Positions 14,950 to 23,867 of a stretch of 35,372 nucleotides of DNA are shown here, piece by piece. The DNA comes from a virus. Where the stretch lies: the IMG/VR virus record IMGVR_UViG_3300028115_000070, positions 1-35,372 of that record. One strand, written 5' to 3'. How positions within the stretch are numbered: position 1 is the stretch's first letter; every line of letters starts with the position of its first letter. Both the position numbers and the translations under genes were made by a program. The notes under the pieces are model-generated. The model saw only the letters and a list, made by a program, of their open reading frames with translations, searched no databases and had not been told where the DNA came from.

Positions 14950-15653
14950 TTTACAATTCCTAGTTTATTATATATTTTATTTGCAAATTCTTTATGTGCA
15001 TTTGTATTAGGATGTCCATGTCTTTCTTCACTGTCATAAGGTTTATATCCTGAATCAAAAGCATCCTTTACAAAACTATATTGTAACAAATCAAAACTAT
15101 TCTTGTCATTAAACTCGTAATAAAAATCCTTAAGAGATTCTAAATCTTTATCTATTCTACGTATATCTTGTGCCACATCTGCAGCCCAAAAAATACACAA
15201 ATCATAACCTAAACTTTTACATAAATGTAAAAGTAAACAGGCCTGGTGCAATGTATTAGTAATTGCACTAGATACATTCAATATCTTTCCCCATTCCTTA
15301 ATATAATTTTTATAAAAAATTGGAAGAGTAATATTATGGGTTGTCTCTGTAATTGCCTGGAAACTTGCAAACTCTCCATCATCATAGTCAAATTGATACC
15401 ATTTGTTAATACCATGATTTTCAATCCATATTTCTGTTCTAAACCAAAATGTTAACCCTACACAAACTAGACACTCATTTATTCCGTTGTGTTTTAATTT
15501 CAGCAAATCTCGTGTAGTAGTTCTAAATATTCTATCATTACTGCTACCTTTGATTCCTTTATGTAACAAGTCTTTACCTGTTATATCACTTAAATAATCA
15601 CCGTAATTCTTTCCATTAGATAAACTATAACTGCATCCATTTACATAGATCAT
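14946..15653 (-). CDS. SGNH-like hydrolase, 235 aa (paralogue 2, altered block V)
   Basis: MIYVNGCSYSLSNG gives a block I with Ser8. GIKGSSND fits the Gly/Asn block and VCVGLTFWFR block III. The C-terminal ERHGHPNTNAHKEFANKI keeps the HP of block V, but the acid normally two residues before the histidine is replaced, so the catalytic triad may be a Ser-His dyad or use another acid. No signal peptide. Both ends overlap neighbours as ATGA. Target unknown. Confidence 0.7.
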   Translation of the reverse strand: MIYVNGCSYSLSNGKNYGDYLSDITGKDLLHKGIKGSSNDRIFRTTTRDLLKLKHNGINECLVCVGLTFWFRTEIWIENHGINKWYQFDYDDGEFASFQAITETTHNITLPIFYKNYIKEWGKILNVSSAITNTLHQACLLLHLCKSLGYDLCIFWAADVAQDIRRIDKDLESLKDFYYEFNDKNSFDLLQYSFVKDAFDSGYKPYDSEERHGHPNTNAHKEFANKIYNKLGIVK

Positions 15654-16384
15654 AGTCCAGCCTCTTTAAGAATATGTTTAACCCATTCTGTATCTGCAAA
15701 GTAATCTACAAATTTACGTTTCCAGAAGTCAGGATCTATATAGGGAAATATCATTTCTATCTGTTCAGGGTTTAATTTATCTAATGCATCCTGTCCAGTT
15801 TTACAGTTAAATATTATCCAACTACTAATCCTGCCTGTAGTTATATCTTTTACAAGAATATTACTATTAGTATAACAGAAGTAATGATTGAATACACTTT
15901 CTTTTTCTTCAGCCCAGGCTTCCATAGTTTTTATACTACGTTCCAGTGCATCTTGTGTTGCTTCTGTACGTAAATGTTCAAACAAATATTCTTGATAAAC
16001 TATGTCCTTAGTCCAATAGTCTAGTTTTTTATTACTTTTAATTACATAGTCTATAAACTTTTGTGTATTGATAGCACGTATGTTTACCATATGTCTACCA
16101 AACTTTACAAATGCATTGTAATAAGGACTAGTACTAAAGTCTGCATATGTTTTAAACTTTGCACTGCCTTGTGTCAGCTCATAAAAACGTAAGTAAGCCG
16201 TCATGCCTAATTTGACCCCGGGCTCATTTTCTTGTTGGGCACGACGCTTAGGTTCACAAAGATGTGCCGCAAGAGTACTCTCTTTACGATATGATTTGCC
16301 ACAGTATTGGCATGTAAAATCTTTGCTTTCCATTGTACGATTTATTATAGCATCTTTTATTATTTCTGTAAACTGTTGATTCAT
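15650..16384 (-). CDS. Zinc-finger protein of marine T4-like phage type, 244 aa
   Basis: An N-terminal C2HC-type finger, CQYCGK...LAAHLC (Cys25, Cys28, His41, Cys43), precedes a 190-residue helical, aromatic-rich domain. The finger and the basic EPKRRAQQ after it suggest nucleic-acid binding. It lies directly upstream of an SGNH gene and downstream of the clamp-loader gene with ATGA overlaps. I associate it with an uncharacterised conserved family of marine T4-like phages; a role in replication or late transcription is plausible from position but unproven. Confidence 0.65.
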   Translation of the reverse strand: MNQQFTEIIKDAIINRTMESKDFTCQYCGKSYRKESTLAAHLCEPKRRAQQENEPGVKLGMTAYLRFYELTQGSAKFKTYADFSTSPYYNAFVKFGRHMVNIRAINTQKFIDYVIKSNKKLDYWTKDIVYQEYLFEHLRTEATQDALERSIKTMEAWAEEKESVFNHYFCYTNSNILVKDITTGRISSWIIFNCKTGQDALDKLNPEQIEMIFPYIDPDFWKRKFVDYFADTEWVKHILKEAGL

Positions 16385-16824
16385 GCATCACCATACAACT
16401 TTGCTATCTCTTTCAAATCCTTGTCAGTATACATTTCTGTCAGCATATCTAGTTCATCACTTTTGGCACATGGATGTAACCTTTCTACTTCTTTACGTCT
16501 TTTGCTACTGTTATTCTTATCTTTCTTTTTGTGTCCTACCCACTGATGAAATTGTGTACCCATACCAGGACTTACTGTGCATAATAACTGCCACACTAGT
16601 TTAGGATGCTTTGCTAATTCGAAGTATGTACAATTAACACGTTGGTTACCTGCCATAAGATAATATGCTTGTAATTCATTTGAGCCTTTTACAAGACTTA
16701 CATAACGATTTAGCAAGAATGGTGATAATTGTTTTTGGTGTTCTGGTGTAAGACGATCATAGAAGCCATAGTCTTTTTTATCTATTGCCGCTAGTACTGT
16801 GTTTAGTGGTACTTTGTTAGACAT
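16381..16824 (-). CDS. 62: Probable clamp-loader small subunit, T4 gp62-like, 147 aa
   Basis: Pattern and length fit gp62 of marine T4-like phages: LNTVLAAIDKKDYGFYDRL at the start, LSPFLLNRYVSLVKG, YFELAKHPKLVWQLLCTVSPG, a Lys-rich linker, and the acidic DELDMLTEMYTDKDLKEIAKLYG tail. gp62 joins the gp44 ATPase to load the gp45 clamp; gp44 and gp45 are not in this window. It overlaps the gene before it by 22 bases. The assignment is by remembered family pattern rather than a catalytic motif. Confidence 0.6.
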   Translation of the reverse strand: MSNKVPLNTVLAAIDKKDYGFYDRLTPEHQKQLSPFLLNRYVSLVKGSNELQAYYLMAGNQRVNCTYFELAKHPKLVWQLLCTVSPGMGTQFHQWVGHKKKDKNNSSKRRKEVERLHPCAKSDELDMLTEMYTDKDLKEIAKLYGDA

Positions 16825-17600
16825 AAATGTTCATCCAAAAAGGTTTGCCAATTTTCTTCTGTAATATCATCTACTGACCAATTTCTTAGCTTACCGCCAG
16901 CAAATTCCTCAAGGCTATTTTCATATTCATACATAAATATTTTTTCCATAGCTCTAAATTCCCATTTATTGAAAATACTAACGTTTTGCTCGATATAACT
17001 TTGTGCATATTTAATTTTATGATCAGGACAAACTGAGTTATGTACAGTATAGTATAATTGTATCAGAGAATACAAATTAAAAATTTCATTATAACTAATG
17101 TTTATAGCCCAAGGTTTTGGTGAGAATTCGTCCCAACGATCTGGATTATCGTTTGTTTTAAATTCATCAAAAATACTAACATAAAAACAATCCATTATCC
17201 ATTGCAGAGAATGCAATTTTAAATCCCATTGTTCACGGTTTTTGAAAGCATGATTAAATGACATTCTAAATTGTTCCTGTAAATTACTATGGGTAATACG
17301 AATTATTTGTTTTCCTGGATTTATTTTAGCACAGTGTTCTGATAAGTCGAAAGAAGTCATCCCTGATTCAAACAAAGATCTGATATTTGTATATTTGGAA
17401 ATAGGATCATACGTGATGTAATCATATGGAAGCTCTGCTTTTAATTTATCAAATGCAGAATTTAATAGAAATGTATCCTTGGGCGTTTTCCATCCATCTA
17501 CTTTTATGCCAGCTTCTGTATCCAAAAATTCAGTATGTAAAAAGTGGCCTAAAAAATGTCCACTTCCTCCTGCAGTAAAACATACAACATAATTATTCAT
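16803..17600 (-). CDS. P-loop (sulfotransferase-like) protein, 265 aa
   Basis: MNNYVVCFTAGGSGHFLGHFL places a P-loop-like AGGSGHFL at residues 10-17 after a first strand, as in the PAPS-binding loop of sulfotransferases and related kinases. IIRITHSN near residue 100 could be the second substrate strand. The rest is helical. A closely similar opening ([14 protein letters not shown]) starts the 402-residue protein at 22253-23461. It overlaps the upstream gene as ATGAATAA. Substrate unknown; the family is guessed from the loop only. Confidence 0.5.
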   Translation of the reverse strand: MNNYVVCFTAGGSGHFLGHFLHTEFLDTEAGIKVDGWKTPKDTFLLNSAFDKLKAELPYDYITYDPISKYTNIRSLFESGMTSFDLSEHCAKINPGKQIIRITHSNLQEQFRMSFNHAFKNREQWDLKLHSLQWIMDCFYVSIFDEFKTNDNPDRWDEFSPKPWAINISYNEIFNLYSLIQLYYTVHNSVCPDHKIKYAQSYIEQNVSIFNKWEFRAMEKIFMYEYENSLEEFAGGKLRNWSVDDITEENWQTFLDEHLCLTKYH

Positions 17601-17880
17601 ACTTTATTCCATTATCAATTATTGCATCACTAAATGCTAACATAAACATCCGTGCATCGTCAAGTTTTTCAAACTCTAAAACAATTGTTTTAGTTGGATC
17701 TTCTAGAGTTACACTATAATCATTTCTGTCTCTATTCTCCAAATACTTTTTAATCCTTTCCCAGATATTTTCCATACCAGCAAGTTGTTTACGAGTAGTT
17801 TGGTAGTTTACATATGCACTCCAGGTAAACTTTCTATAGTCAATTCTTGTTATCTTACCAGGCTCTATCAATGCTAACAA
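17593..17880 (-). CDS. Small hypothetical protein, 95 aa, non-ATG start
   Basis: A basic N-terminal strand region (ITRIDYRKFTWSAYVNYQTT) and a C-terminal alternating alpha/beta portion (TKTIVLEFEKLDDARMFMLAFSDAI) that looks ferredoxin-like in fold. No ATG is available near the beginning; TTG at 17880 or 17871 must be used, in overlap with the previous gene by up to 26 bases. Function unknown. Confidence 0.55.
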   Translation of the reverse strand: MLALIEPGKITRIDYRKFTWSAYVNYQTTRKQLAGMENIWERIKKYLENRDRNDYSVTLEDPTKTIVLEFEKLDDARMFMLAFSDAIIDNGIKYE

Positions 17881-18358
17881 TTTCGTTTTGTTTGTTTATA
17901 TCTTTTGCACAATACACACATTTTGGATTTTCTACTCCAGTCTCAATAGGTATTGCTAGTATCTGTCCTTGTTTTAGTTTTGGAAAAAACCATTTGACAT
18001 CACTGTAAATGTCTACAATGTTTACAGGCAAATAGTCATGTCTAAAATCTCCGATCGGATTGAATAGGAATGCATCAAATCCTCTATCATTTAAACTACT
18101 GAAGTTTAGCATTTCTAAATCGCCAATGTGTCTATCACCAATTAATATTTTCCAATCAACAGGCATACGAATTTTATGCTTGCCTATTTCTAATACAACT
18201 GCAGGGCTATTAAAACTTTCTAAAAATATAAGTGGTATAAAAAAATAATCTGGGTCTGCAGGATTACTATTATCTAATATTGCAAATCTTAAATCATCTA
18301 CCTCATCTGGTATATCATTCATTTCATATGCAGTATTCTCTAATGTTAATATTCTCAT
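17855..18358 (-). CDS. Conserved phage protein, 167 aa, function unknown
   Basis: A beta-rich soluble protein with a distinctive conserved-looking core (FFIPLIFLESFNSPAVVLEI, DWKILIGDRHIGDLEML, FLFNPI) and a CVYC pair near residue 146. Paired with the 95-residue gene that follows. GGA before the ATG acts as ribosome-binding site. It resembles uncharacterised conserved proteins of marine T4-like phages. No enzymatic motif is seen. Confidence 0.65.
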   Translation of the reverse strand: MRILTLENTAYEMNDIPDEVDDLRFAILDNSNPADPDYFFIPLIFLESFNSPAVVLEIGKHKIRMPVDWKILIGDRHIGDLEMLNFSSLNDRGFDAFLFNPIGDFRHDYLPVNIVDIYSDVKWFFPKLKQGQILAIPIETGVENPKCVYCAKDINKQNEIVSIDRAW

Positions 18359-18359
18359 A

Positions 18360-19082
18360 TTAATTCCAATCCGATAAATGTGTTAAGGCCGCTTCTGCAA
18401 CCTTTGATGTGTCTTCCCAAACAGTATGATTTATAAAATTATTAGCCTCTGCTTGCATAGCCATATCAAATAACTGTGGAGATTCATTAGGATAAACTTT
18501 TCCTTTTGCCCAAGTCCAATCCATGTTTCTTATTTCTGGCCAATTAGGAAAGAAAAAATAATCAATTCCTTTTCTTTCTAAAAGTTCTATTGCACTACTA
18601 AAGTACCAATATGTTTGCATTTCAGCAAGTTCTTCTACAAAAAAATACTTTTCATAAATCTTTTTTATATCTGGACTTAGTCCTAAATCTACTTTACTAA
18701 ACCCACCTGTGTGGCATAAACTTCCTTCTTCATTCCTATAGGAAAAACGATAAGGACTAGATGCACAAAAGAATATATAATCTGGTTTATAATCTTCTAT
18801 TGCTTGATCTATTTGTAATCTAATGCCTACATTATTGACGCCGCCATGTGCCAGATTGATATGTTGCCAATTTTTGTTACTAGCAACTATATCAACTATT
18901 GATGGACTATGCAAACTTAATTGGTATGCTTCTTGTATATCATTCTGTATCTCTGGATCTAAATTGTCTATAGCAACTGTTTTACTTACAGAAAATTCTG
19001 GCCAATCGTCTCCTTTAAGATTATCCCAAGCCTCTCGTGTTGATGTAAAGAAACTATCGCCACAAGAAACAACTGTATTCAT
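18360..19082 (-). CDS. SGNH-like protein, 240 aa (paralogue 3, degenerate C-terminus)
   Basis: Block I is VVSCGDSFFTS with Ser10. LAHGGVNN (about 81-88) fits the Gly/Asn block, and YIFFCASSPYRF resembles block III. The usual DGHPN block V near the C-terminus is missing; only FINHTVWED remains, so the histidine-acid pair is uncertain and the protein may be inactive or use other residues. The ATG lies one base after the clpP stop, with AGAGGT as ribosome-binding site. Confidence 0.65.
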   Translation of the reverse strand: MNTVVSCGDSFFTSTREAWDNLKGDDWPEFSVSKTVAIDNLDPEIQNDIQEAYQLSLHSPSIVDIVASNKNWQHINLAHGGVNNVGIRLQIDQAIEDYKPDYIFFCASSPYRFSYRNEEGSLCHTGGFSKVDLGLSPDIKKIYEKYFFVEELAEMQTYWYFSSAIELLERKGIDYFFFPNWPEIRNMDWTWAKGKVYPNESPQLFDMAMQAEANNFINHTVWEDTSKVAEAALTHLSDWN

Positions 19083-19083
19083 A

Positions 19084-19653
19084 TTAATATACCTCTTTTA
19101 TTTTATCAGCAATGCCATATTTGACTGCTTCTTTTGCACTCAGCCATACATCCTCTGCAGGTAATAATAGTTCTCTAATTTTCTTTTCAGACATTCCTGT
19201 ACATTTTTTGTAATGTTCTATCATACGTTCAGTGCTTAGTTCAAATTCACGTACTCTTGCAAATAGTTCATGTTCCTTACCACTGCTTCCCCAACTGTAT
19301 TGGTGTGAAAGGATACTTGTATTAGGAGTTATAATACGTCTACCTTTTGTGCCACTCATAAATGTTAGTACACCACAACTTGCAATTAGTCCTAATCCAA
19401 CAGTTTTAATTGGAATAGCACTGCCTTTCATAGTATCAATAAGAGCAAAAGCAGCGTGAACACTACCTCCTGGACTGTTAATAATTAGTATAAGTTCTTT
19501 GGGTCTTAGTTTTGAAGGCAATAAATTCTTTTCTATAATCCATTGTACTATTGGCTTTGTAGATTCAAATGTAAATCCATCTGCCATATAATAGATGCCG
19601 TTTTCCCACATCATACTCCCAGGATCAGGTATTCCTGCTTGGTCTTTTGCCAT
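19084..19653 (-). CDS. clpP: ClpP-like serine protease, 189 aa
   Basis: The ClpP fold is clear: IINSPGGSVHAAFALIDTM (substrate strand), GLIASCGVLTFMSG with nucleophile Ser92, ILSHQYSW with His117, and AEDVWLSAKEAVKYGIADKI with Asp168. The catalytic triad is complete and the length is normal. It would form a barrel protease. In phages such proteins may mature proheads or act in host-protein turnover with a host ClpX/ClpA. The ATG overlaps the preceding stop as TAATG. Confidence 0.88.
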   Translation of the reverse strand: MAKDQAGIPDPGSMMWENGIYYMADGFTFESTKPIVQWIIEKNLLPSKLRPKELILIINSPGGSVHAAFALIDTMKGSAIPIKTVGLGLIASCGVLTFMSGTKGRRIITPNTSILSHQYSWGSSGKEHELFARVREFELSTERMIEHYKKCTGMSEKKIRELLLPAEDVWLSAKEAVKYGIADKIKEVY

Positions 19654-19793
19654 TATCTTTTACCCTGTCCTCTATAAGCCTTGTATGATCTTCTTTTATG
19701 TTTGTTCATTTTACACAGTGAAGGTTTTCTACCAATGCTTGTTTTTGAAAATGTAGGTTCATGCGATGATACTGGTCGAAACATTTTTGCCAT
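19653..19793 (-). CDS. Small very basic protein, 46 aa
   Basis: MAKMFRPVSSHEPTFSKTSI begins a 46-residue protein with a Lys/Arg-rich tail (MNKHKRRSYKAYRGQGKR). AAGGA precedes the ATG, and its TAA overlaps the clpP ATG as TAATG, which strongly supports translation. A nucleic-acid- or ribosome-binding role is suggested by composition only. It fills the gap between uvsW and clpP. Confidence 0.7.
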   Translation of the reverse strand: MAKMFRPVSSHEPTFSKTSIGRKPSLCKMNKHKRRSYKAYRGQGKR

Positions 19794-19804
19794 ATTTTAT
19801 TCCT

Positions 19805-21265
19805 TTATATATTCCAATCGGCTTTCTCAACCGTAAATGGATAGTTTGCTTCTTTATAGAAGTTTTTACGTTTTGTTAGATGTCTTTTTGCAAACTTGCA
19901 AGTACTGGTTATATCCCAGATTTGTACGAAGTCTTTGTCTTCTGCTTTTCGGATTCCACGTCCAATACTTTGGATAACCCTAACAAAAGACTTACCAGGC
20001 TCAATAAGCACAAGATTAAAAATGCGAGGAATGTTAATCCCCACCGCCGCCACCCCGTAGGTTGCAATGATAACCTTTCCTGTAGCAGTTGATACCTCGT
20101 CATATTCTTGTTTTCGTTCTGCACCTTTTGTACTCCCTGATACAAATACACTATCTGGTATACGACTTGCTAGTTCATTACCAGCTGCAATTCTATCAAC
20201 TAGGATCAGTGTATTGCCTGTGTCTTTTATACTACTACATAAACTACTTATATAGTCTAGTCTACCTTTATCTTCTAATAAGTATTTAAGTTCACTTTGA
20301 TAGTTTGTATGTGCCGCAGTATCAATCATTTGTACTATGTTAACATGACATTCAGCAAGTACACCTTTATCCTGTAACTCTTTTGCACTTATTTGATTTA
20401 TTACAGGACCAATACTGCAAACTATTCCTACACTTTCAAACTTTTCTTTTGGAACTGTTCCTGTAAGTCCCCACCGTATAGGTATGTGTGCCATAACTCC
20501 TGTTAATAGAGTTGTTAAAGCATCAGCTTTTGCCATGTGTACTTCATCAACCATGATACATACTACATCTTCTAAAAATTCACCTATAGTAATTGGTGCT
20601 ATACTATTCTTAGTATTCTTTAATAATATATTCAAACTTTGCCAAGTACAAATAGTATGTGTCTTGCCAAACTCTTTCCTATCGCCATAAAATACACCAA
20701 CATCTAATCCCATGTTAACATAATCTTCTTCTGTTTGTGTAACTAAACTTTTATTTGGAACTATAACAATACTTCTGCCATATGGTTCTACACTTTTACT
20801 CAGTGCCGCCGTCATTAGTGTCTTGCCTGCACCTGTTGCAATTTCCTGTAAACTCTGTTGATTACTTAGGAAACCATTTATAGTTTCTACTTGGTAATCT
20901 CTAAGTTTAATTGGTGTACCTGCAACAGGATGTCCTTTGGGCCATAGTATATCCGCAAAACTATCTTCGTGTACTGGTTCTAATTGGAAATCTGTTTCAT
21001 ATTCACGTAAGTCATTTAATGTAACATCATAACCTTGACTTTCCAGTACAGGCAATACATCAGGCAGTAAATTAATATATGTACTACCACCTAATTGAAA
21101 GAATGCTTTCTTGCCGTCCCAACGTCCTAGTTTTACTGCTGGCAAATATCTTGCATAAGGAATCTCATACTTAAACATGTTACTTAACTTACGTCTTGTG
21201 TCTAAGTCTAGTCCTTCAATCTTTACATTCACTTCATCTTTTACATGTAGTATTGCCGGTTTCAT
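19805..21265 (-). CDS. uvsW: UvsW-like superfamily 2 helicase, 486 aa
   Basis: A small N-terminal UvsW-type domain (about 1-100, with ARYLPAVKLGRWDGKKAFF) precedes a two-lobed SF2 motor: LRDYQ (Q-motif-like), Walker A ATGAGKT at residues 143-149, VDEVH (motif II), GLTGT (motif III), IATYGVAAVGIN (motif V) and QSIGRGIRK (motif VI). UvsW remodels forks and recombination intermediates and removes R-loops, turning off origin replication late in T4. Length is like T4 UvsW (about 500). It overlaps the upstream gene as ATGA. Confidence 0.9.
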   Translation of the reverse strand: MKPAILHVKDEVNVKIEGLDLDTRRKLSNMFKYEIPYARYLPAVKLGRWDGKKAFFQLGGSTYINLLPDVLPVLESQGYDVTLNDLREYETDFQLEPVHEDSFADILWPKGHPVAGTPIKLRDYQVETINGFLSNQQSLQEIATGAGKTLMTAALSKSVEPYGRSIVIVPNKSLVTQTEEDYVNMGLDVGVFYGDRKEFGKTHTICTWQSLNILLKNTKNSIAPITIGEFLEDVVCIMVDEVHMAKADALTTLLTGVMAHIPIRWGLTGTVPKEKFESVGIVCSIGPVINQISAKELQDKGVLAECHVNIVQMIDTAAHTNYQSELKYLLEDKGRLDYISSLCSSIKDTGNTLILVDRIAAGNELASRIPDSVFVSGSTKGAERKQEYDEVSTATGKVIIATYGVAAVGINIPRIFNLVLIEPGKSFVRVIQSIGRGIRKAEDKDFVQIWDITSTCKFAKRHLTKRKNFYKEANYPFTVEKADWNI

Positions 21266-22275
21266 TGTAAATATTTTTTTTCTCTTTTTAAAGCATTAAT
21301 ATTATCATTATAACAAAGTTCCTCAAATTTTGCAAGCATTTTAGGAGAATTAATATTTTTAATTGCTATCTTTTGAATATCAGGGTTAAGTAATAAATTT
21401 TTATTATGTCCCAGACGTTCAAGTATTGAAGAATCTAAAATATCAAAAGCATTCTCTAATACTTGTTTGTTATTATTCAATAACTGAAATGTCCTTACAA
21501 ATGGATTCTCTGTAAATTGACTACTATAATTAACAATATCAGTAAACATATCAAACCCAATGGCTTCCAAACTTTTTGCCATACCATAACCACTTACAAT
21601 TGGAATATTATAGGATAAAAAAGACCAAAATGTCTTTTCACTTAAATGACATCCTAACTCCCAAAAACTTACATCATTTACAATATTAAATACTGCATCA
21701 CTTGAGTGAGGATAAAAATACTTTGTGAAAATATCACCACCATCATTTATAGAAGGGTCTGGTCCTATAATTTTTTCTGGCAAACCTGGATATAATTTAT
21801 CTATAAACAATAAGTGTTCAGTTATTCCGTCTTGTTCAGCATTGAATCCTGAAGTATAGAAATATTCATTAGGTTTAAAATTTTCATTTATCCAACTACT
21901 TGCTATAATCCTATGAAATCTACTTTTATTGTTAAATGTTACAAATTTATATCTTCTTTTTATTTTAGGACTATCATTATTAAAATAATTGTGAATATTT
22001 AAATCCATTATAGGCAAATAAATGTTATCAAAATTATCGTTTAAATACAAATAACTATCATATATCCAAATTTTATCCTTTGGATTAATACAATTATCAT
22101 GAAAAACGCTATGTCCTATATGTGTTTTTAAAAGTTCTTCTTTACTCTTATTATAGTCAACAGGATAATCAGGAAAATGATCCTGTAAGAATACAACATC
22201 ACTATCAATAGGTTCTTGATTGTGTATTGAATAGGCTGGGCCGTTTATAAATTTAAATGTACTTTGCAATTTCAT
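21262..22275 (-). CDS. Glycosyltransferase-like protein (GT10-like C-terminus), 337 aa (copy 1)
   Basis: I use the ATG at 22275 (AAGGATTGCAA before it), which overlaps the previous gene by 23 bases; an earlier in-frame ATG would overlap by 83. YKFVTFNNKSRFHRIIASSW fits an acceptor- or donor-site strand with the NxxxRxxR pattern, and SEKTFWSFLSYNIPIVSGYG followed by LEAIGFDMFTDI matches the nucleotide-sugar-binding end of fucosyltransferase-like (GT10) enzymes. Two other proteins at 33616 and 34527 share both patterns. Substrates unknown; cytoplasmic. Confidence 0.6.
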   Translation of the reverse strand: MKLQSTFKFINGPAYSIHNQEPIDSDVVFLQDHFPDYPVDYNKSKEELLKTHIGHSVFHDNCINPKDKIWIYDSYLYLNDNFDNIYLPIMDLNIHNYFNNDSPKIKRRYKFVTFNNKSRFHRIIASSWINENFKPNEYFYTSGFNAEQDGITEHLLFIDKLYPGLPEKIIGPDPSINDGGDIFTKYFYPHSSDAVFNIVNDVSFWELGCHLSEKTFWSFLSYNIPIVSGYGMAKSLEAIGFDMFTDIVNYSSQFTENPFVRTFQLLNNNKQVLENAFDILDSSILERLGHNKNLLLNPDIQKIAIKNINSPKMLAKFEELCYNDNINALKREKKYLQ

Positions 22276-23461
22276 TTGCAATCCTTTGGTGTCCTTCTTC
22301 AAGTGGATGTCCGCCTGGTCCTTTAGGTGATCCATAGCACCACTCTACCATACCATCATTGGGCCAGCCTATAAATTTTTTATCATCTATCAAATCATAA
22401 TAATCCTGGCATAACTTGTAAAACCTTCCAAATCTGTGCTGATTATCATGAGTACTACACATCAAATAATTTACATTATGTAATTTTAAATAACTTTGTA
22501 ATAATACAACTTGCCTTAACCAGGTTCTATATTCATGCAATGCATTATTATATTTTGTAATGTAATCTATTAATGGTAATCTAAAACCTAATTCTTTATT
22601 TTTAAACTTTCTTCTATTATGAGCAGGCCATATATCAAAAGCACCTAGTTCATCAGCAAATTCTTTTCTACCACAACTTGTCCATGCTATGATAATTAGA
22701 TCAGGATTATATTTTTCTACTGCAAACATAGTCTTTTTAATTATATATTCATTTCCAACTCCAGGTTTTGCCTCGTTTATTAATTTAAAATTTTTATATT
22801 CAGCTAATACACTAGGCCAATTATTAGATTTATTTTCTAATTCATCACCAAAAGTAAAACTATCACCTATAGTATATAATGTTTTCATATCATAATTATA
22901 AAGTTTTTTATTAACTAATCTATATTCTTCTATATGTTCTTTTGCTTCTGTTGTAGGTTGTTTACCAAAATAATTTGCTATTTGTTCATTTAAGTCAATG
23001 TTATTAAGTCCAAGTGTAGTTTTAAATTCTATAATTAAATCATGCTTCGTCCATTCTTGTTCTTGTACCCAATTATTTAAAGATAGTTTATAATTTTTAT
23101 ACCATACCTCTATAGGCATGTCTTCAAATTTATTATACTCTGTCAATACATCATAAGTTTCTTGTGCCTTTGCCCAATTTTTTTGTAACCAATCTTTTGC
23201 AAATTTATCATATTGCATTTTGCAAATTAAGTCTATATCATCTTTATCAAATCTTATAGATATAATTGTTTTGTTTGGTGGTATGTCTTTTGCAAAATGA
23301 TAATGCGGAGGCAAGTACTCGTTACTACTATGAGCATCACCTGTACTCTTGCTTATACTTGTCAATGGTATATCACTGTGGTAATAGCAAAATAATCTTT
23401 TAACAAAACTGCCACTAGATCCACCTACAAAATAAAATGCATAGTCGTACATATGCATCAT
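22253..23461 (-). CDS. Fusion of a P-loop (sulfotransferase-like) domain and an SGNH hydrolase domain, 402 aa (SGNH paralogue 4)
   Basis: Residues 1 to about 190 start [17 protein letters not shown], a P-loop-like GGSSGSF at 13-19 resembling the separate 265-residue protein at 16803-17600. Residues 192-402 are an SGNH domain: [14 protein letters not shown] with Ser201, [24 protein letters not shown], and [16 protein letters not shown] with the catalytic histidine. No ribosome-binding site precedes the internal Met192, so the two parts are made as one chain. The ATG overlaps the ferredoxin stop as ATGA. The pairing suggests two steps on one substrate, such as transfer and acyl removal; this is inference. 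Confidence 0.65.
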   Translation of the reverse strand: MMHMYDYAFYFVGGSSGSFVKRLFCYYHSDIPLTSISKSTGDAHSSNEYLPPHYHFAKDIPPNKTIISIRFDKDDIDLICKMQYDKFAKDWLQKNWAKAQETYDVLTEYNKFEDMPIEVWYKNYKLSLNNWVQEQEWTKHDLIIEFKTTLGLNNIDLNEQIANYFGKQPTTEAKEHIEEYRLVNKKLYNYDMKTLYTIGDSFTFGDELENKSNNWPSVLAEYKNFKLINEAKPGVGNEYIIKKTMFAVEKYNPDLIIIAWTSCGRKEFADELGAFDIWPAHNRRKFKNKELGFRLPLIDYITKYNNALHEYRTWLRQVVLLQSYLKLHNVNYLMCSTHDNQHRFGRFYKLCQDYYDLIDDKKFIGWPNDGMVEWCYGSPKGPGGHPLEEGHQRIANEIAKYI

Positions 23462-23811
23462 TCTTCTGGTCCTGGGTTAGGACTAAAGTCATCTGTTTTA
23501 TCTTTATCATATCCGTTAGCAGGATTTAGTTCTTCAGCATTTGGTAAAGGGACTAACTTTTTTGTTATGTTAGGCCATATCTCACTGTATTTTGTATTGA
23601 TATCTAACCAATGTTGCAGTTCAGGTGTCATGTCTGTGTCAGGCACTATGGCATCTGCAGGACATTCTGGCTCGCATACTCCACAATCAATGCACTCATC
23701 AGGATTAATTACAACAGTATTTTCTCCAACATAGAAACAATCTACAGGACAAACTTCTACACAATCAGTGAATCTGCAATTTATACATTTATCATTAACT
23801 ATATATGTCAT
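23458..23811 (-). CDS. fdxA: Seven-iron ferredoxin (FdxA family), 117 aa
   Basis: The cysteine pattern is that of Azotobacter-type 7Fe ferredoxin: Cys9, Cys17 and Cys50 for [3Fe-4S] and Cys21, Cys40, Cys43 and Cys46 for [4Fe-4S], in [15 protein letters not shown] and [18 protein letters not shown]. The tail [23 protein letters not shown] also matches the family, so it is full length. It carries low-potential electrons in the cytoplasm. AAGGTG precedes the chosen ATG at 23811; a GTG one codon earlier is possible. A terminator and hairpin lie only 15 bases upstream, so expression may be set by read-through. Possible partners are host reductases or the two phage radical SAM enzymes. Confidence 0.92.
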   Translation of the reverse strand: MTYIVNDKCINCRFTDCVEVCPVDCFYVGENTVVINPDECIDCGVCEPECPADAIVPDTDMTPELQHWLDINTKYSEIWPNITKKLVPLPNAEELNPANGYDKDKTDDFSPNPGPEE

Positions 23812-23825
23812 CACATCACCTTAAT

Positions 23826-23856
23826 AAAAAGGACGAGTAGATTCAACTACCCGCCC
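23826..23856 (-). terminator. Rho-independent terminator between the AAA ATPase gene and fdxA
   Basis: On the minus strand GGGCGGGTAG pairs with CTACTCGTCC (10 pairs, two of them G-U in RNA) around the loop TTGAAT, followed by TTTTTATT. It is downstream of the AAA ATPase gene and ends 15 bases before the fdxA start. Confidence 0.8.
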
Positions 23857-23867
23857 TAGTAAATGAA

